From positions 3,239,001 through 3,303,000 of the forward strand of contig NC_092648.1 in assembly GCF_032118995.1 (NCBI RefSeq): DNA of 64,000 bases. The letters run 5' to 3'. The stretch is from Asterias amurensis. Lineage: Eukaryota > Echinodermata > Asteroidea > Forcipulatida > Asteriidae. The notes under the pieces are model-generated. The model had not been told where the DNA came from. It saw only the letters and a program-made list of their open reading frames with translations, and did no database searches. Each line of letters begins with the position of its first letter. Position 1 is the first letter of the stretch. Below, in pieces: positions 1-35,945 of this stretch. Both the position numbers and the translations under genes were made by a program.

Positions 1-11
1 GGAGGTTGTTA

Positions 12-23210
<23,199 letters not shown>

Positions 23211-23243
23211 CTTGGATGCGGGAAGAACTTAGAGATGGTAGAT
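23211..23243 (-). other. KLC: KLC 5'UTR part of the first coding exon
   Basis: On the minus strand a pyrimidine-rich tract ends in CAACAG at 23244-23249, then 33 nt of leader, then the ATG. The acceptor implies at least one further upstream non-coding exon. Confidence 0.65.
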
Positions 23244-25025
23244 CTGTTGAGAGATTGAGATGGGGAAAACAATGAGAGAAAGTCTCCACAACCCTTACCC
23301 TCCTAAATCCAGGGCTCAAAATGGCTATTTTGTTCGAGTATGGATGGGTTTGTTTTGTCCTGTGTTTTAGAGACTTGGCAGAGTGCACTATCAAAAGACC
23401 CATCAAATCAAAGAGCAACTGGTCCCCTCTCATTTTTTCAGCTTGTGATACGTCTATTTGTATTGTATCTGGGGGTGTTCACGTAGACAGTGATTCATTT
23501 GAAATGTATTGCGTACAAAAATGTGCATTTTACACGCGCCCAACAAGCGATCAAACGTTTTTTTGACAGGCCTGTGTTCATTTTTGGTCAGCAAATGAGC
23601 GTTGATTCTAAGAGCTTCCCTTTGATTGGTTAACGACAAGATACGTCGCGCTGCCCATGATACAGAGGCTGATTGAAACACGGGATTTTTCATGTGACTG
23701 TGAACATGGCTTGGCATGGTGCACGTTGATAATGAACAGGTACGGTGCAGCATCTGTGCTTCATGTACACTATAAGCAAACTGCGAATATTTATTCAATG
23801 GCGTTTGTTTGTTACATGCACACATCTACATTGAGACAATCTCATTCGTAGGCAAAAGAAATTATGTTTCATTTCTAACGTTACTACATTGCACAATGTA
23901 CAATGTATACTGTGTACAATCAATACAGGTGAAGCATTAACCATTTTTAAACACTTGAACTTTTTTTCAAAAATCTACACAATTGTACAATGAAAATAAG
24001 TCATAATTATAGGAAGTATGCTGTCATCACAGAACAGTTTTGCGCAGTGTCCATATTATTCACATTTTATAGGCTAGATGCCAATACCCGAACAAAACGA
24101 AAAATGACAACAAACAAGAAAATGTTTGTGTGTTCGGACTGACATCAGTGTGAAAATTGTATAAATTGCTCACACCAACAGCTGTGAACATCTTCTATGT
24201 AAACGCATGTATTTGTCTACACAAAATACTGTATTTTATCAATTTATTTTTAGCATTCTCATTACAAAACCCAATCTAGATGTACCCTGACAAACACATA
24301 AATTATACAACTGCATGCACGATGCACTTGCTCAATTATCTGTTGAATTCGCGAAGCACGTTCAAGGTTTTGAAATATGTTAATTACACATGCACTACAG
24401 CGAATAACACCCGAGCATCTCGCACAAACGGACAATTTCCCACCACAAAAACCCATAGTCAAACACCAGTCGGTCAAGCAGTGGGTAGAGTCCCCTACAA
24501 TAACCCATCCTACCTGGTCAGTGTTGATATTTACAGCCAATTGTTCATGCACTGGTCACCCCATCCGCAACTACACTCTAAAATCATTACCACTCCCTCA
24601 TAAATGTGATGCAGGATCTAACAGTGGCTCCGTGCACTGCATGTAAAAAATACAGCATCAACCCACTGCTCTCATGCATACGGCTTCATGATTTTCACCT
24701 CCCGAGGTGGAAAAAAATACATCCTTGCAGTTGACGTCATCTGCTCTCTGATTCGTCAGAGAGGATGGCTTCGGGTCTTTTTACTTGGAATATTTATACT
24801 TAGTGTCTGTGAGCTCTTCTCTGTATGAGTGTGTGTGTGAATGTGTAGAGGATATTTAATGTCTGTGCATCAGTGAGGACCTCTTAGGGGGCCAGGGTGG
24901 AATTTATTAAAATACAATTTGTTTTGACTCTGTGGAATGAATATCTCCTCAGAAAATGCAGTGGTTTTTAACATTTTAATGCAAAACAGTTTGAATGCTA
25001 TCACAACAAACTTGTGTACAGTTAG

Positions 25026-25411
25026 TTAAAGGCAGTGGATACTATTGGTAATTACTCAAAATAATTATTAGCATTAAACCTTTCTTGGTAACGAGTAATG
25101 GGGAGAGGTTGATAGTATCAAACATTGTGAGAAACGGCTCCCTCTGAAGTAATGTTGTTTTCGAGAAAGAAGTAATTTTCCACGAATTTGATTTTGAGAC
25201 CTCAAATTTAGAATTTGAGGTCTCGAAATCAAGCATCTGAAAGCACACAACTTTGTTTTTATCAAGGGTGTTTTTTCTTTCGTTATTATTTCGCACTTTC
25301 GATGACCGATTTGAGCTCAAATTTTCACAGGTTTGTTAAAAGCATATGTTGAGATACACCAACTGTTTAGGCTAGTCTTTGACAATTACCATTAGTGTCC
25401 ATTGTCTTTAA
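25026..25411. mobile_element. Family A MITE, full length
   Basis: TTAAAGGCAGTGGATACTAT ... TTAGTGTCCATTGTCTTTAA, with the central hairpin GAGACCTCAAATTTAGAATT. Confidence 0.7.
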
Positions 25412-26740
25412 TTACATTAATAACAATTTAATAAGATCATTGTCAGACCTACATAATCTAATATGAATTGTACAATTATGTTTGTATAATTGTATAGTCT
25501 TGGTAGGATCTCTTCTTGATAAAAAAAAAACTTGACGACATAAACAGATTGATGATTAAATCGCAAACACGCTTATTCGTTTTAACTTTTTCCGTTCAAA
25601 GACTTCTCTTCAACCAACTGTCTTCTCTTTCATATGTTCATGTGCACCTCTCTTTATTTTATTCAAATTTTTGATATATTTGATATCTAATATTATTACT
25701 TATAAAAAGCAATCTCGCTTTGCAAGTCAGCTTGTGCATGCAGTGAATTAATTTTCATGTCACTACAGTATCTCCAACCAGGCAATTCCATTCAATGTTA
25801 TAAATTAGTATTCGTAGTACATGTATGACGCAACTCATGTACGTAACTTATAAATAAATTAAAGGTATGACTGCATCATTTACAGTCATGAATTAAATGT
25901 AATGGACCCTTCCCATGAAATACGCTAATTACATTCACGCATGCGTACAGACCCTGTTGGTTGGCAAACACCATAGAGTTGTGGACTAAGCAGACGCGCA
26001 ATCGCGTGTGCGTCATGCACCCATTAGCCATGTACAAAACAACGCGATGTTCCCTCATTTTGCCAACTAAAACGTTAGTGCGCACGCGCTATGTGCAATT
26101 TACATGGGAAGGGTCTATTCCAAGACTAACAAATAAATAACTTTAAAACCTAACTTAGCCAGTATATAGGCCTACTGCAAGTATCCTGGAATAAACTGTT
26201 TAGTGGATCTATAACCTAACGCAATTTTTTTGGAGATGAATTCATTTTCCATTAAATAATGAAAGTGAAAGTGAAAGTTGAGCAAAAAAATACAAGTCTT
26301 TCACTTTCAGAGTGAATTTGAAACATAGCTAACTTTAAAAATTTGAGGAATTTTAGCACCAGTAAAATTTAATGCTAATTGATTGGATAACATCAAAATT
26401 CAGATTTTAGATTTTGACAACAAATGCTTGATGAATTTGAATGAATTTCAATTCACAACACCTACATTGTAGGCCTTAAAATTAAATTAGAAACGGACCA
26501 TCCAAAACTAAGACAAGACTTCAATTAATTTGAAATAAAAAATAAAAACCTACCCATTTTGTTTCAGTTCAATTAGAAACGGACAATCCAACGATTAGAC
26601 AAGACTTCAATAAACTTGATAAAAAGTGAACAATTAAAAAGATTTTTTTATAAAATTCTCTAAACTCCAGACTGTGAGAGAGTCTCCAAAAGGTGACTGT
26701 GGCGGCTAGTTTACAGACGTCTGAACACATCATCACTGCT

Positions 26741-26842
26741 AGCCTTTAGTCAAGGCGCACGCAGCACCCCCACATGTTATGCTCGCGCTTGTCTTTTTTC
26801 ATGCATGATATCTGGGGGTGCCGCCTTGATTAAAGGCTACAT
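26741..26842. mobile_element. 100-bp palindromic element
   Basis: TAGCCTTTAGTCAAGGCGC and GCGCCTTGATTAAAGGCTA-type ends (right end GCCGCCTTGATTAAAGGCTA), with CACCCCCA / TGGGGGTG inner arms. Confidence 0.5.
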
Positions 26843-28398
26843 CACTGCCTGCCGGAGGCACTGTCTGTCCGAGTACAAACATGATGCAATATGCAATGAC
26901 TGCAGCCACTGGACTTAGACATTGAGTTTGACAGGCAATGCACGTAAAATGTAAGACACAAGAAGAGAGATGTTGTTTTGATCCACAAAAAAACATGGAC
27001 TCCCTGTACTGTGTAAATCCTCATTAACATCAAGACTGCAGGGCTTGTACATGTAGTACTGTAGCTCAAAATATTTACTGCATGTGTACAATTACTTATT
27101 CAATGAAATTCCAATGAGCTTCTGATAACTGTTTGATCGTGTACTGTGAAGTGGACCTGGTTTATGATTGACTTATCAACAGTACACTGTATTGTTTTAA
27201 CACACAACAGGACAACAGGACATGAGGGATCGTAAAGTTCTTGTAAGAATCCTCCCCTTCCCCTTCCTTTCCCCTTAGGCCCATTATTTCTTCGGCATCG
27301 GAGACCCAAGTCATTGCCTTGAGGAGTGTCTTTTGAAATGTCTATAAATTTAGATTTATTAACAGACTTTGGAGCACTAAATGTACATAGGTGGCAGCAG
27401 ACTTGCCAGGTAAATTTCCATTGTTTACGTATACATATTCTAAGCATGCTCACATTTCCAGAAAACCATAGTATTAGCGTGAGGGGTGTCCGTGTGTCTT
27501 TCGACAGCCAGTTCTTAAATTTCCAGCAAATTTTTACACCCTTTTACCTTGCAGAGAACAATTGATTACCTGTTCAGTCTGCTGCCACCCATTGTCCCAA
27601 AACATGCTCCCATTGCCTACATGGAGACTGAGCCCCTGTCTTTATCCGCAAGGGTAAAGACAGGTACCTGCTACTCAGATCCAGTGATTCCATTGGACAC
27701 AATGATATCATTGGATAAATGCAGTGACTAAAAGCTACCGTATCTGGGTTTGTTTTGATTGGTCTGAGGTCACCTTGGACGACCAATCAAATCACAGATA
27801 TGGAAAGCTTACTTTCGGTCGTCTGCTGCATGCTGTGAACGAATGCAAGTGCGTTGTATACAGTACATGTGTGCATGTGCATGTACATGTACATGTACAA
27901 TGTACTTGCCTGTAAATGTTGGTGTAGAATTTGACTGCGTATCTCCATGTGAAATGAATGTAGCTCAAAGGTGGATGTACACGCGCCGGCTAAAGGCCGG
28001 TCTCTGGCGGTATTCACAAGCCTTGATGTGTTACGTCAGATGTTCAGGCTACCCATTGCCTTGCCCATAGAGAATCATGCAGGCCAGGCACCCCCCCCCC
28101 CAAACTACCACCAGCACCACACCCACACACAGGGTGTTGTAAGTAAAAATGCTCACTGTTTTCTTTGTATTACATGTGTTGTTTACAATTTTATCGTTAC
28201 GTTAAAGCCGTCAAGTGTTGAAATAGACTAATCATTCACTTGAAGGCCAGAAATTGTAGGAATGTATTGTCAAAGCGAAACCAAAAGATTGTTTATATTA
28301 TCGATCAATTATAATTAAATTGGTTTGCTAGAGACACTCAAATCTTGCAGCACAGCAGCCGATTTACATTTGAATTCATTCAAATGTAACTCAACAAT

Positions 28399-28790
28399 TT
28401 AAAGGCAGTGGACACTAATGGTAATTGTCAAAGACTAGCCTTCACAATTGGTGTATTTCACATAAATGCATATTAAGATAACAAACCTGTGAAAATTTGA
28501 GATCAATCGGTCGTCGAAGTTGCGAGATAATAATGAAAGAAAAAACACCCTTGTCACACGAAGTTGTGTGCTTTTGGATGGTTGATTTCGAGACCTCAAA
28601 TTCTAAACTTGAGGTCTCGAAATCAAATTCGTGGAAAAATACTTCTTTCTCTAAAACTACGTCACTTCAGAGGGAGCCGTTTCTCACAATGTTTTATACC
28701 ATCAACCTCTCTTCCCATCACTCGTCACCAAAAAAGGTTTTATGCTAATAATTATTTTGAGTAATTACCAACAGTGTCCACTGAATTTAA
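28399..28790. mobile_element. Family A MITE, full length, inverted
   Basis: TTAAAGGCAGTGGACACTAA ... AACAGTGTCCACTGAATTTAA. Its inner sequence runs opposite to the copies at 15949 and 25026. Confidence 0.7.
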
Positions 28791-29016
28791 GAGTATAATC
28801 GATTGTGACGTACCTCATGCATAAATATTAAGAAAGGCGTATATATGAGGAAATTGTAAATTTCTCTTGGATCATTTCAATGGCACCACGACAATGGCCA
28901 GGGTCATGGAGGCAATCGCCATTGTTGCCTCCGTGAAGTATCACTATCAGGTCTGAAAATGGCAACAGCTAGTATTGTCAGTTTTTATTTTCTCATTGCG
29001 TACTTTACTAAAATTA

Positions 29017-29398
29017 TTAAAGACATTGGACACTATTAGTAATTGTCAAAGACCAGTCTGCTCACTTGGTGTATCTCAACATACATAAAATAACAAACCT
29101 GTGAAAATTTGAGCTCAATCGGTCGTCGAAGTTGCGAGATAATAATGAAAGAAAAAACACCCTTGCACACGAAGTTGTGTGCTTTTGGATGGTTGATTTC
29201 GAGACCTCAAATTCTAAACATGAGATCTCGAAATCAAATTCGTGGAAAATACTTCTTTTTCGAAAACTACGTCACTTCAGAGAAAGCCGTTTCTCACAAT
29301 GTTTTATACCATCAACCTCTCCCCAATACTCGTTACTAAGTAAGGTTTTATGCTAATAAACTTTTTGAGTAATTACCAATAGTGTCCACTGCCTTTAA
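29017..29398. mobile_element. Family A MITE, full length, inverted
   Basis: TTAAAGACATTGGACACTAT ... ATAGTGTCCACTGCCTTTAA, in the same orientation as 28399. Confidence 0.7.
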
Positions 29399-30084
29399 TC
29401 ATTCATTATCAAGATTTATGAAGAAGAAAATGATGGCTGAGATTTGTTTATAGTTTTTAACATGTGTGCTCTACCATCAACATTAGTTGACACTACGTAT
29501 TTAGGGGAAAAATTGGGAGGCAATGATGCAATATTTTAATTTGCTATAATTTTGCCCAACAAGACACCCAGCCATAAAAAAAAACCACAACAAAGATGTC
29601 AAAGTTGTTTTACAAAGGAGTACAGTTACTGAATAACCTGGGTCTAGGTTCAGATACATTTGGTGGTGACAGACTTAACAGGGGGCTAGCCCCGGAGGCC
29701 CTTGTCATTGCTCTGATAGGGCAGGCCTCAAATTTCACCAGGGCACCAAGGCCAAAAATGTGAAAATAGAAAAGGCACATAGGCCATTATCCATTACATT
29801 TTGAGTTGTAAAACAAAATAAACCCACATTTTACTTGATTTTACTAAATAATTATCGAGTTTTAGAGTGCCTAATCACCAGATGACAATCAAAATAAAAG
29901 ACAAATTTTCCGCACATCATTAACATTTCAGCTCATTCCACTCAAGACCAGAGCGTAGTTCTATCTTAAAAAATAAATAAATTACAGGCCTGAAGTTTAG
30001 TTTTAAAGGAGTAACTCGGCAAGAAACCAAATACAATAAAAATCCTTATTAAAATTATGCTGTATAACATTATTTAAAGCCATT

Positions 30085-30200
30085 ATATACAATTTTGGTA
30101 AACGTATTGTCCATGTCCCACACTTCTTGTATCACAACTTATAAATAAAATAACAAACCTGTGAAAATTTGGGCTCAATCAGTCATCGGAGTTGGGAGAA
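30085..30200. mobile_element. Family A MITE fragment
   Basis: AAATAACAAACCTGTGAAAA followed by a CTCAATCAGTCATCGGAGTT segment matches the family A left arm. It is diverged. Confidence 0.4.
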
Positions 30201-30545
30201 AATAACGGGAAAACCCATTCGGATAACTTTCCGTATGGCGCCACCACCTTTTCACTCATTATTACAAAAAGGGATATCTCATTGAGGTAAATAAAATAAA
30301 AATTAACAATAACAAAATAAAATAAATTATTTTTAGTTAAATAAAGTTAAAAATTATAGATTTAGGAAAAGTTATTAAATATTTAATTAAACATGATTAA
30401 TAATATTATTTTTGACAAGACAAACAAGCCAAGTGACAACAATACTCGTCAGGACTCGGAAACTTTCCCTAAATGCGAAAATGTTCAAGTCATATAAGTT
30501 ATCGTAAACATTTCGAATAATTAATTAACCTAACTTTACACTTAC

Positions 30546-30700
30546 CGCACTCACGCCCAACCTTCTGCCGCCCAGGCTGCTGGCTAAACTGACGGGGAGT
30601 GTTTCCCACGGTCGGCCCCGTTCCCCGTTGTTGAATATTTGAAGAGTTGAAATTCACCTGATGAAATTGCGAGTCCACGATAGCCAAAGACGGAATTTTC
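30546..30700 (-). other. Candidate non-coding first exon of KLC
   Basis: A strong minus-strand donor (TGCG|GTAAGTG) ends at 30546. It is the best donor I saw upstream of the KLC 5'UTR acceptor, 7.3 kb away. The upstream edge is not defined. An ATG at 30687-30685 opens a frame through the donor; if included and spliced to 23243 it would run past the KLC ATG in another frame, as an overlapping uORF. A GC box (GGGCGGGG, 31182-31189) lies about 0.5 kb further upstream. The link to KLC is inference. Confidence 0.35.
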
Positions 30701-33037
30701 GGTAGGAAATAACTGCAGAAAATGCAGTTAATTACTTAAGTCTGCCATCAGCGCTAACCTTCCAAAGGATAAAAAACAACGACCTAAAAAAAGGTGACAG
30801 ATGTATTTTTCCACGAAGCAATTTTCAGTCTCCACACCCGGCATGAAAAAATAACAAAGATGGCGGTTCCTAATTTTAATAATTGCAATGAATGATACCG
30901 ATTTCCAAATAATAGAAATAACCGAAACTCTAGCCGATTACTGGAGTCGAATATTTTAAAGAACACTAATTTTTGAAAAGGTAACGCTAATCTATAGGCA
31001 AAAGTGGCATAAAGATAACGAAAGTCGGAATCGATTCTGTAAAAGAGTCGGTTGTTTTTTGTTTCGGCAAGGAATGTCGATTAATTGCCAGGGTAGACTG
31101 AAAGTGTAAGAGATGTTTAACAAAAGAGGGCAGTATTCCAAATTAGTGGTTCGATTGTGTGCGCGACGGAAAAGAGTGAGTGGGCGGGGTTGCATTTTCA
31201 ACAAGCCCCTCAGTTAATCATCTGAGCCACATTCTGTATTGGCCTATTAATTGAACGTGACTTTTAATGTAACAAAGAAGAATTTGTTTGTAGTGGCGTG
31301 TACTGTTTTCTCAGGGATTATGGCTATAATAAAGGCTACCTTCTTCCTTCACACCGATCTGTATAATGATTCGAAACCAACAGAGGGCGCTATGCATACT
31401 TAACGGTCTCTTGCACGCACTGCTTTTTTTTAATGTCTGTGGTCCTTCACCCGCAGACAATAATAATGCCTACGAGCGTCATACAACATGCAAAGTTTAA
31501 TTTAACTGCCGGACAAATGACAACAAACCTGATTACGCTACATTTTGACTACTTTTCAAATTAATGGATTTTTTCCTGTGTGACTCGCCATGCTTTGGGC
31601 AGCAACATGGTTAAGGAAAACACACAAGTTTTCGGGAGGTTTTTTTGTAAACAACTTTATTCGTAATTTTACTTACGACGATAATCCCTTTCAAAAGTGG
31701 GCAGGTATGACATTTTAAAGGATTGTAAGTGCTTTAATAAGGGAATATACACAGGATTAACGTGTTTCGCTTGTCAAGTATGAGTACCAGTTTTGTTTAG
31801 GATGTTTATTGTCTTCTCACTCTCTCTCATCTGACTTTAGCTTCTTTAGGGAGCCACTTTCTGTATCATGGCCCCCGGGGTAATATTTTGTGTTCTCCTT
31901 GGGCGTTGGTCATTTTATCAACAGTGTTAACACATGATTCAATGTTATTTAACATAAATTAATTGGCAAGGTGGTATTTTGGGTACGTAGTTGAAGTCAT
32001 GGTGGCAAGTAGTCTTCAAATCGGACGTGAAATAAACGTTTTAAAATAATTATTCACTTATGCAAATCTTTAGTGTAACGTCACTTTACTTACTTTATGC
32101 AGTAATGGTTGGCTTTGGTTATTTTAAAACGTTTACTTCACGTCCGACTGCTGCAAGTTGCACACCATGACTTCAAATACGTACCCAAAATACCCCTTTG
32201 CCAAATTTCGGAACGGATAAATTATTTTTCAACAAGTATAATAGCCTACTGTAAAATAATGATAGACCAGCGTCCCTGAAAAATAATCACATTGAGCGGA
32301 TGTTACTCATATAACTCAGCCCCGGGAGCCACGAATCTCAAAGTGGCTCCCTGAAGAAGCTAAAGACAGGTAAGAGAAGTAAGTTTATCAGCAAGATGTT
32401 GAACCCCCCCCCCCCCCCCACCCTATCAAAAGGTGGTAAACATACCATTCTCGTCATACAGTTACATCGACTTTAGCTCTACAACATACTGATAATTGTT
32501 GCCTAACACAGTATATAATAAAAATATTATTTTGAAACTCTCGAGCTGTATGCAACGACCGTTCAAAACGGTACGGGGGCACAGTCACACATCGCTTGAA
32601 TTCGCCCAGTATGACCCCCCTCCTATCATTTGATAATTAATGAAGATTGATAAAGACGATCGCTAGCTTGGAAATAGCTAATGATCCCTTTGGCTGACTG
32701 TGAGCAGGTTTCGTTGCAGAAGAAAGCTGCAAGATAATATCTATCCCTCATGGTTTTTGTTGAATTGGTGGGAGAAAGGCCCGCATCATCAAGCAAACCC
32801 TATACTACTGAGATTTTGGATCATACAATGCTTATAATATCTCGGCACAACCCGCATATCCGTAGATTGCAATAACTATCCTATTACTAATTTAATAATA
32901 CTTGTAGCAACACAACTGTTGATAAATGAAAGTTTTATGATAAACAATATTTTTCCTTTGACAAAGTATACCTTTGTTTGGAACCATTCGACTATTACTG
33001 TATTCCTAATACACAATAAAGACCAAGATCTGAAAAC
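30701..33037. other. Intergenic region between KLC 5' end and DYNLL
   Basis: Contains AAAGATGGCGG (YY1-like, 30853-30863), a GC box at 31182, the large inverted-repeat element at 31834-32367 and a poly-C tract at 32405-32419. No protein-coding exon recognised. Confidence 0.4.
31834..32367. mobile_element. 534-bp element with nested inverted repeats
   Basis: The outer ends ACTTTAGCTTCTTTAGGGAG and CTCCCTGAAGAAGCTAAAG pair. Inside, arms of about 85 bp pair (GGTATTTTGGGTACGTAGTT...GAAGTCATGGTG at 31972-32002 with CACCATGACTTCAAATACGT at 32163-32182), around a loop near 32050-32110. No ORF. A non-autonomous DNA element is the simplest reading. Confidence 0.55.
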
Positions 33038-33043
33038 TTTATT
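33038..33043 (-). terminator. Polyadenylation signal candidate for DYNLL
   Basis: AATAAA on the minus strand, about 225 nt beyond the stop codon. It is the first canonical hexamer I see downstream. Confidence 0.35.
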
Positions 33044-33266
33044 CAAAGGATGGTCACGTTTTTTATGTCGAATAATCACTACAAAAAAGGGAGTAGCCTA
33101 CAGAATCTGTGACAAGCGTTACGCGGTGACGCTTCTCAGATTAAAATTAATGCCTTAAACTTTTCACGGAGATATTTTTACGTTAATGATAACCCAAGGT
33201 GTCTCTGAAATGTCTCTTTTGTGTGTCAATGGTTAAATGTCACAATTCATAATACGACGGCCACTT

Positions 33267-33539
33267 TTATCCAGATCTGAAGAGGAGAATCGCAATTTGA
33301 TCGAGGTAAAAGTAGATGAAATGCTTAGTCTCATGCGTGACGTAACTTCCGAAGTTTCTTCCCACAATGCAGTGCCAGGTCGGGTTATACTTCCGGTCAA
33401 ACTCCTTCTTGACGTAAGCTGCGATGTCTTTCTCGATGCTGAACTTCTCTATGCCCGTTCTAGCGCTGTAGATAGCGTCTTGTTGCATGTTGTCTGACAT
33501 GTCGGCATTCTTAACCAAGGCTTTCTTATGATCAGTCAT
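33267..33539 (-). CDS. DYNLL: Dynein light chain LC8-type (DYNLL family), 90 aa
   Basis: LC8 is a homodimeric hub and a light chain of cytoplasmic and axonemal dynein and myosin V. It binds short linear motifs in a groove formed by beta-strand exchange. The ORF is complete and uninterrupted. Residues 50-80 carry the family core ([20 protein letters not shown], then [16 protein letters not shown]) and the protein ends ILLFRSG. Human DYNLL1 has 89 residues. The N-terminal third is more divergent than LC8 proteins usually are: [15 protein letters not shown] where most have a sequence close to VECATQALEKYNIEK. YLDQ replaces the usual YLGQ. This suggests a second, faster-evolving paralogue. Upstream on the same strand a long pyrimidine tract ends in GCCCAGCAG, so the 5'UTR continues to an acceptor at 33560. 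A 5'UTR intron argues against a processed pseudogene. Confidence 0.94.
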   Translation of the reverse strand: MTDHKKALVKNADMSDNMQQDAIYSARTGIEKFSIEKDIAAYVKKEFDRKYNPTWHCIVGRNFGSYVTHETKHFIYFYLDQIAILLFRSG

Positions 33540-34074
33540 GATTGTGAGATTGGTGAAGACTGCTGGGCGAAAGAAGGAAAAAGAAAGAAAAAAACACCCA
33601 TGTGAAGTGATGGTGACAGGCCTATCCCCATTGGCATGGCACACCTCTTGTAGTAGGGCCTAGGCCTAATGATTAAACACCGTTTTGTTTTGTCTTAGGT
33701 TATAGCACGACTAGAGTTTCATCATAGAAAGGGCAAGGCCATTCTATTGCAAAGGGCATGATCATTTGGAAAATCTTAAAGTCAACTGGAAACTTTCGAA
33801 GGGCACAAGGTCACAGGGACAACGGAGGCCGGCCATGGCTGATCCATGACCTGCGAGTAACTCCCCGTCCTGCTCAGTGCTCATACAGATAAGCAAAACT
33901 GTCCTGTTGACAACTCTGTCCAAGAACTTTCGACATCATTATGGGACGATCTTTTCCCCTATTGTTTTATTTTGTGTAAGCCAAATTTATTGAAACGTTC
34001 AATTGATACAGTTGAAACGATGGTTGCTGATTTTAACTGTTTTGTATGTCTAAACGTCCGATTTACAAACTCAC

Positions 34075-34300
34075 CTTTCTGCATATGTGGAATGAATTCT
34101 TTTTCATTGATGACAATGACGAGCTGTTATCTGGTGTTCCCCAAAACAGAATAATATCTGAGCTGAGTTATTTTTGTTTTTAATAAGTGATAAAACTTGA
34201 CAAATCTTTATTAATATTTTTCATTTTACGCGAGTGGGTGGGCTCGTGCGCTGATTGGTTATTGACTCGCAGGGCAGTCCGTGATTGGACAATAGTTCGT
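34075..34300 (-). promoter_or_regulatory. Candidate promoter and 5'UTR exon of the DYNLL gene
   Basis: Minus-strand donor AAAG|GTGAGT ends at 34075, about 0.5 kb upstream of the 5'UTR acceptor at 33560. Two minus-strand CCAAT boxes follow (34254-34258 and 34284-34288), about 30 bp apart. This spacing is typical of the region just upstream of a CCAAT-type start site. Start site and exon edge are inferred. Confidence 0.4.
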
Positions 34301-34573
34301 TTTGGTTGCGGTAGTTTGGTCTGGTCAAGATTCAGTGAGTGTGACAGCTACCCCATTACGGATTCTACAAAGGGTTAGAAAGTTTAGCGTTCTTTTACGG
34401 TCCGACGGACAAAGAAAATTTCAAGTAAACAACATTCCATCGGGTTCAGAATGAATAATGCAATGTTAAGGTTGAGTTATCACCAAACCTGTGGCTCGGT
34501 ACTGTCATACTTGTTTTGGTAGCAATTGTAGTTTAGGATACCTTTTTTCACCAACGACCAGTCTTGTTGACTC

Positions 34574-34795
34574 GAGTCGGTGACTTGGACTCAAGTCAGA
34601 CTCGAGTCAGCAATTTTGTTGACTTGCGACTTGGCTTGACTTGGACAAAAAATGACTTGTGATTTGACTTGACTTGAGCAAAAATGACCTGTGACTTGAC
34701 TTGACTTGGGCAGAACTGGCTTGTGACTTGACTTGACTTGAGCAAATTTGACTTGCGGCTTGACTTGACTTGAGAAAAAAAATGACTTGGTTACA
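34574..34795. repeat. Degenerate tandem repeat (GACTTGACTTGAGCA-like)
   Basis: About six imperfect copies of a roughly 32-36-bp unit built from GACTTGTGACTTGACTTGAC and a short A-rich spacer. Confidence 0.65.
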
Positions 34796-34865
34796 ACAAC
34801 ACTGCCAACGACATACGTGTTAGTTGCATTATGCATTCCTTATTTTTTTCGCAATATATTATTCA

Positions 34866-35314
34866 GACCTACCAAGTCTCACGCATTAGGCGTGAGACTC
34901 ACGCATTTGGTCTCTGTCTCACGCTCACACGCTCACACGCACAGTAACCATTTTCTCACGCTCCACTAGCGAAGACACAACAGGCAGAGGAAGTGAGCGG
35001 AGGATTTTGGACATCATTTTTAGTAAAACAAAATTTAGTTTGGAAGGAAATAATCTGACACAATCGTACCTCCACACTAACCATCAACATATTCTGTGTA
35101 CCTCATGTTAGTTTTAATTATTATGAAGAGGTTTTTGATGCATTTTGGAACACTTTTTTTGTCCATAATTAAATTGCTGTATTTTTTTATAACAGAAAAA
35201 GTTGGACGGCGATTTCGAAAGGCCTTCAAAAAATGGCAATGTTTTTTTCGGGATGGGGGGGTTGAGCTTTGAAAAATCTCACGCATAGCTAGCTGGACTC
35301 TAGACTTGGCATCT
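34866..35314. repeat. Left flanking repeat of the minisatellite block
   Basis: 35035-35314 is a direct copy of 38418-38707 (TAGTTTGGAAGGAAATAATC ... ATCTCACGCATAGCT ... GACTTGGCATCTCTG). The segment before it begins ACCTACCAAGTCTCACGCAT, roughly the inverted complement of the right end. So 34866-35314 may be one element with weak inverted ends. Confidence 0.55.
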
Positions 35315-35318
35315 CTGG

Positions 35319-35945
35319 AATTGTGTATGGTTGTGTAGTTTACCATTGACTTGTGTATGGTTGTGTAGTTTCCCATTGACTTGTGTATGGTTGTGTAGTT
35401 TCCAATTGACTTGTGTATGGTTGTGTAGTTTCCCATTGACTTGTGTATGGTTGTGTAGTTTCCCATTGACTTGTGTATGGTTGTGTAGTTTCCCATTGAC
35501 TTGTGTATGGTTGTGTAGTTTCCCATTGACTTGTGTATGGTTGTGTAGTTTCCCATTGACTTGTGTATGGTTGTGTAGTTTCCAATTGACTTGTGTATGG
35601 TTGTGTAGTTTCCCATTGACTTGTGTATGGTTGTGTAGTTTCCCATTGACTTGTGTATGGTTGTGTAGTTTCCCATTGACTTGTGTATGGTTGTGTAGTT
35701 TCCCATTGACTTGTGTATGGTTGTGTAGTTTCCCATTGACTTGTGTATGGTTGTGTAGTTTCCCATTGACTTGTGTGTGGTTGTGTAGTTTCCCATTGAC
35801 TTGTGTATTGCTGTGAAGTGTCCCATTGACTTGTGTATGGTTGTGTAGTTTCCCATTGACTTGTGTATGGTTGTACAGTTTCCCATTGACTGGTGTATGG
35901 TTGTGTAGTTTCCCATTGACTTGTGTATGGTTGTGTAGTTTCCAA
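35319..35945. repeat. 30-bp minisatellite array 1 (about 21 units)
   Basis: Unit TTGACTTGTGTATGGTTGTG + TAGTTTCCCA, 30 bp, with a few single-base variants. Because 30 is a multiple of 3, long stop-free frames run through it on both strands; these are not genes. Confidence 0.95.

Larger units (their letters stand above)
23244..30545 (-). other. Probable 5'UTR intron of KLC, or intergenic
   Basis: Contains three family A MITEs (25026, 28399, 29017), the small palindrome at 26741, an ATGTAC-rich microsatellite near 27875-27905 and AT-rich sequence. I saw no exon with a convincing protein match; the ORFs here are short and have no recognisable motif. Confidence 0.4.

Noticed and set aside
33267-33539. 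Dynein light chain as a processed pseudogene
   Set aside because: The ORF is intact, a spliced 5'UTR with a good acceptor is present, and no poly-A tail is seen after the 3' end.
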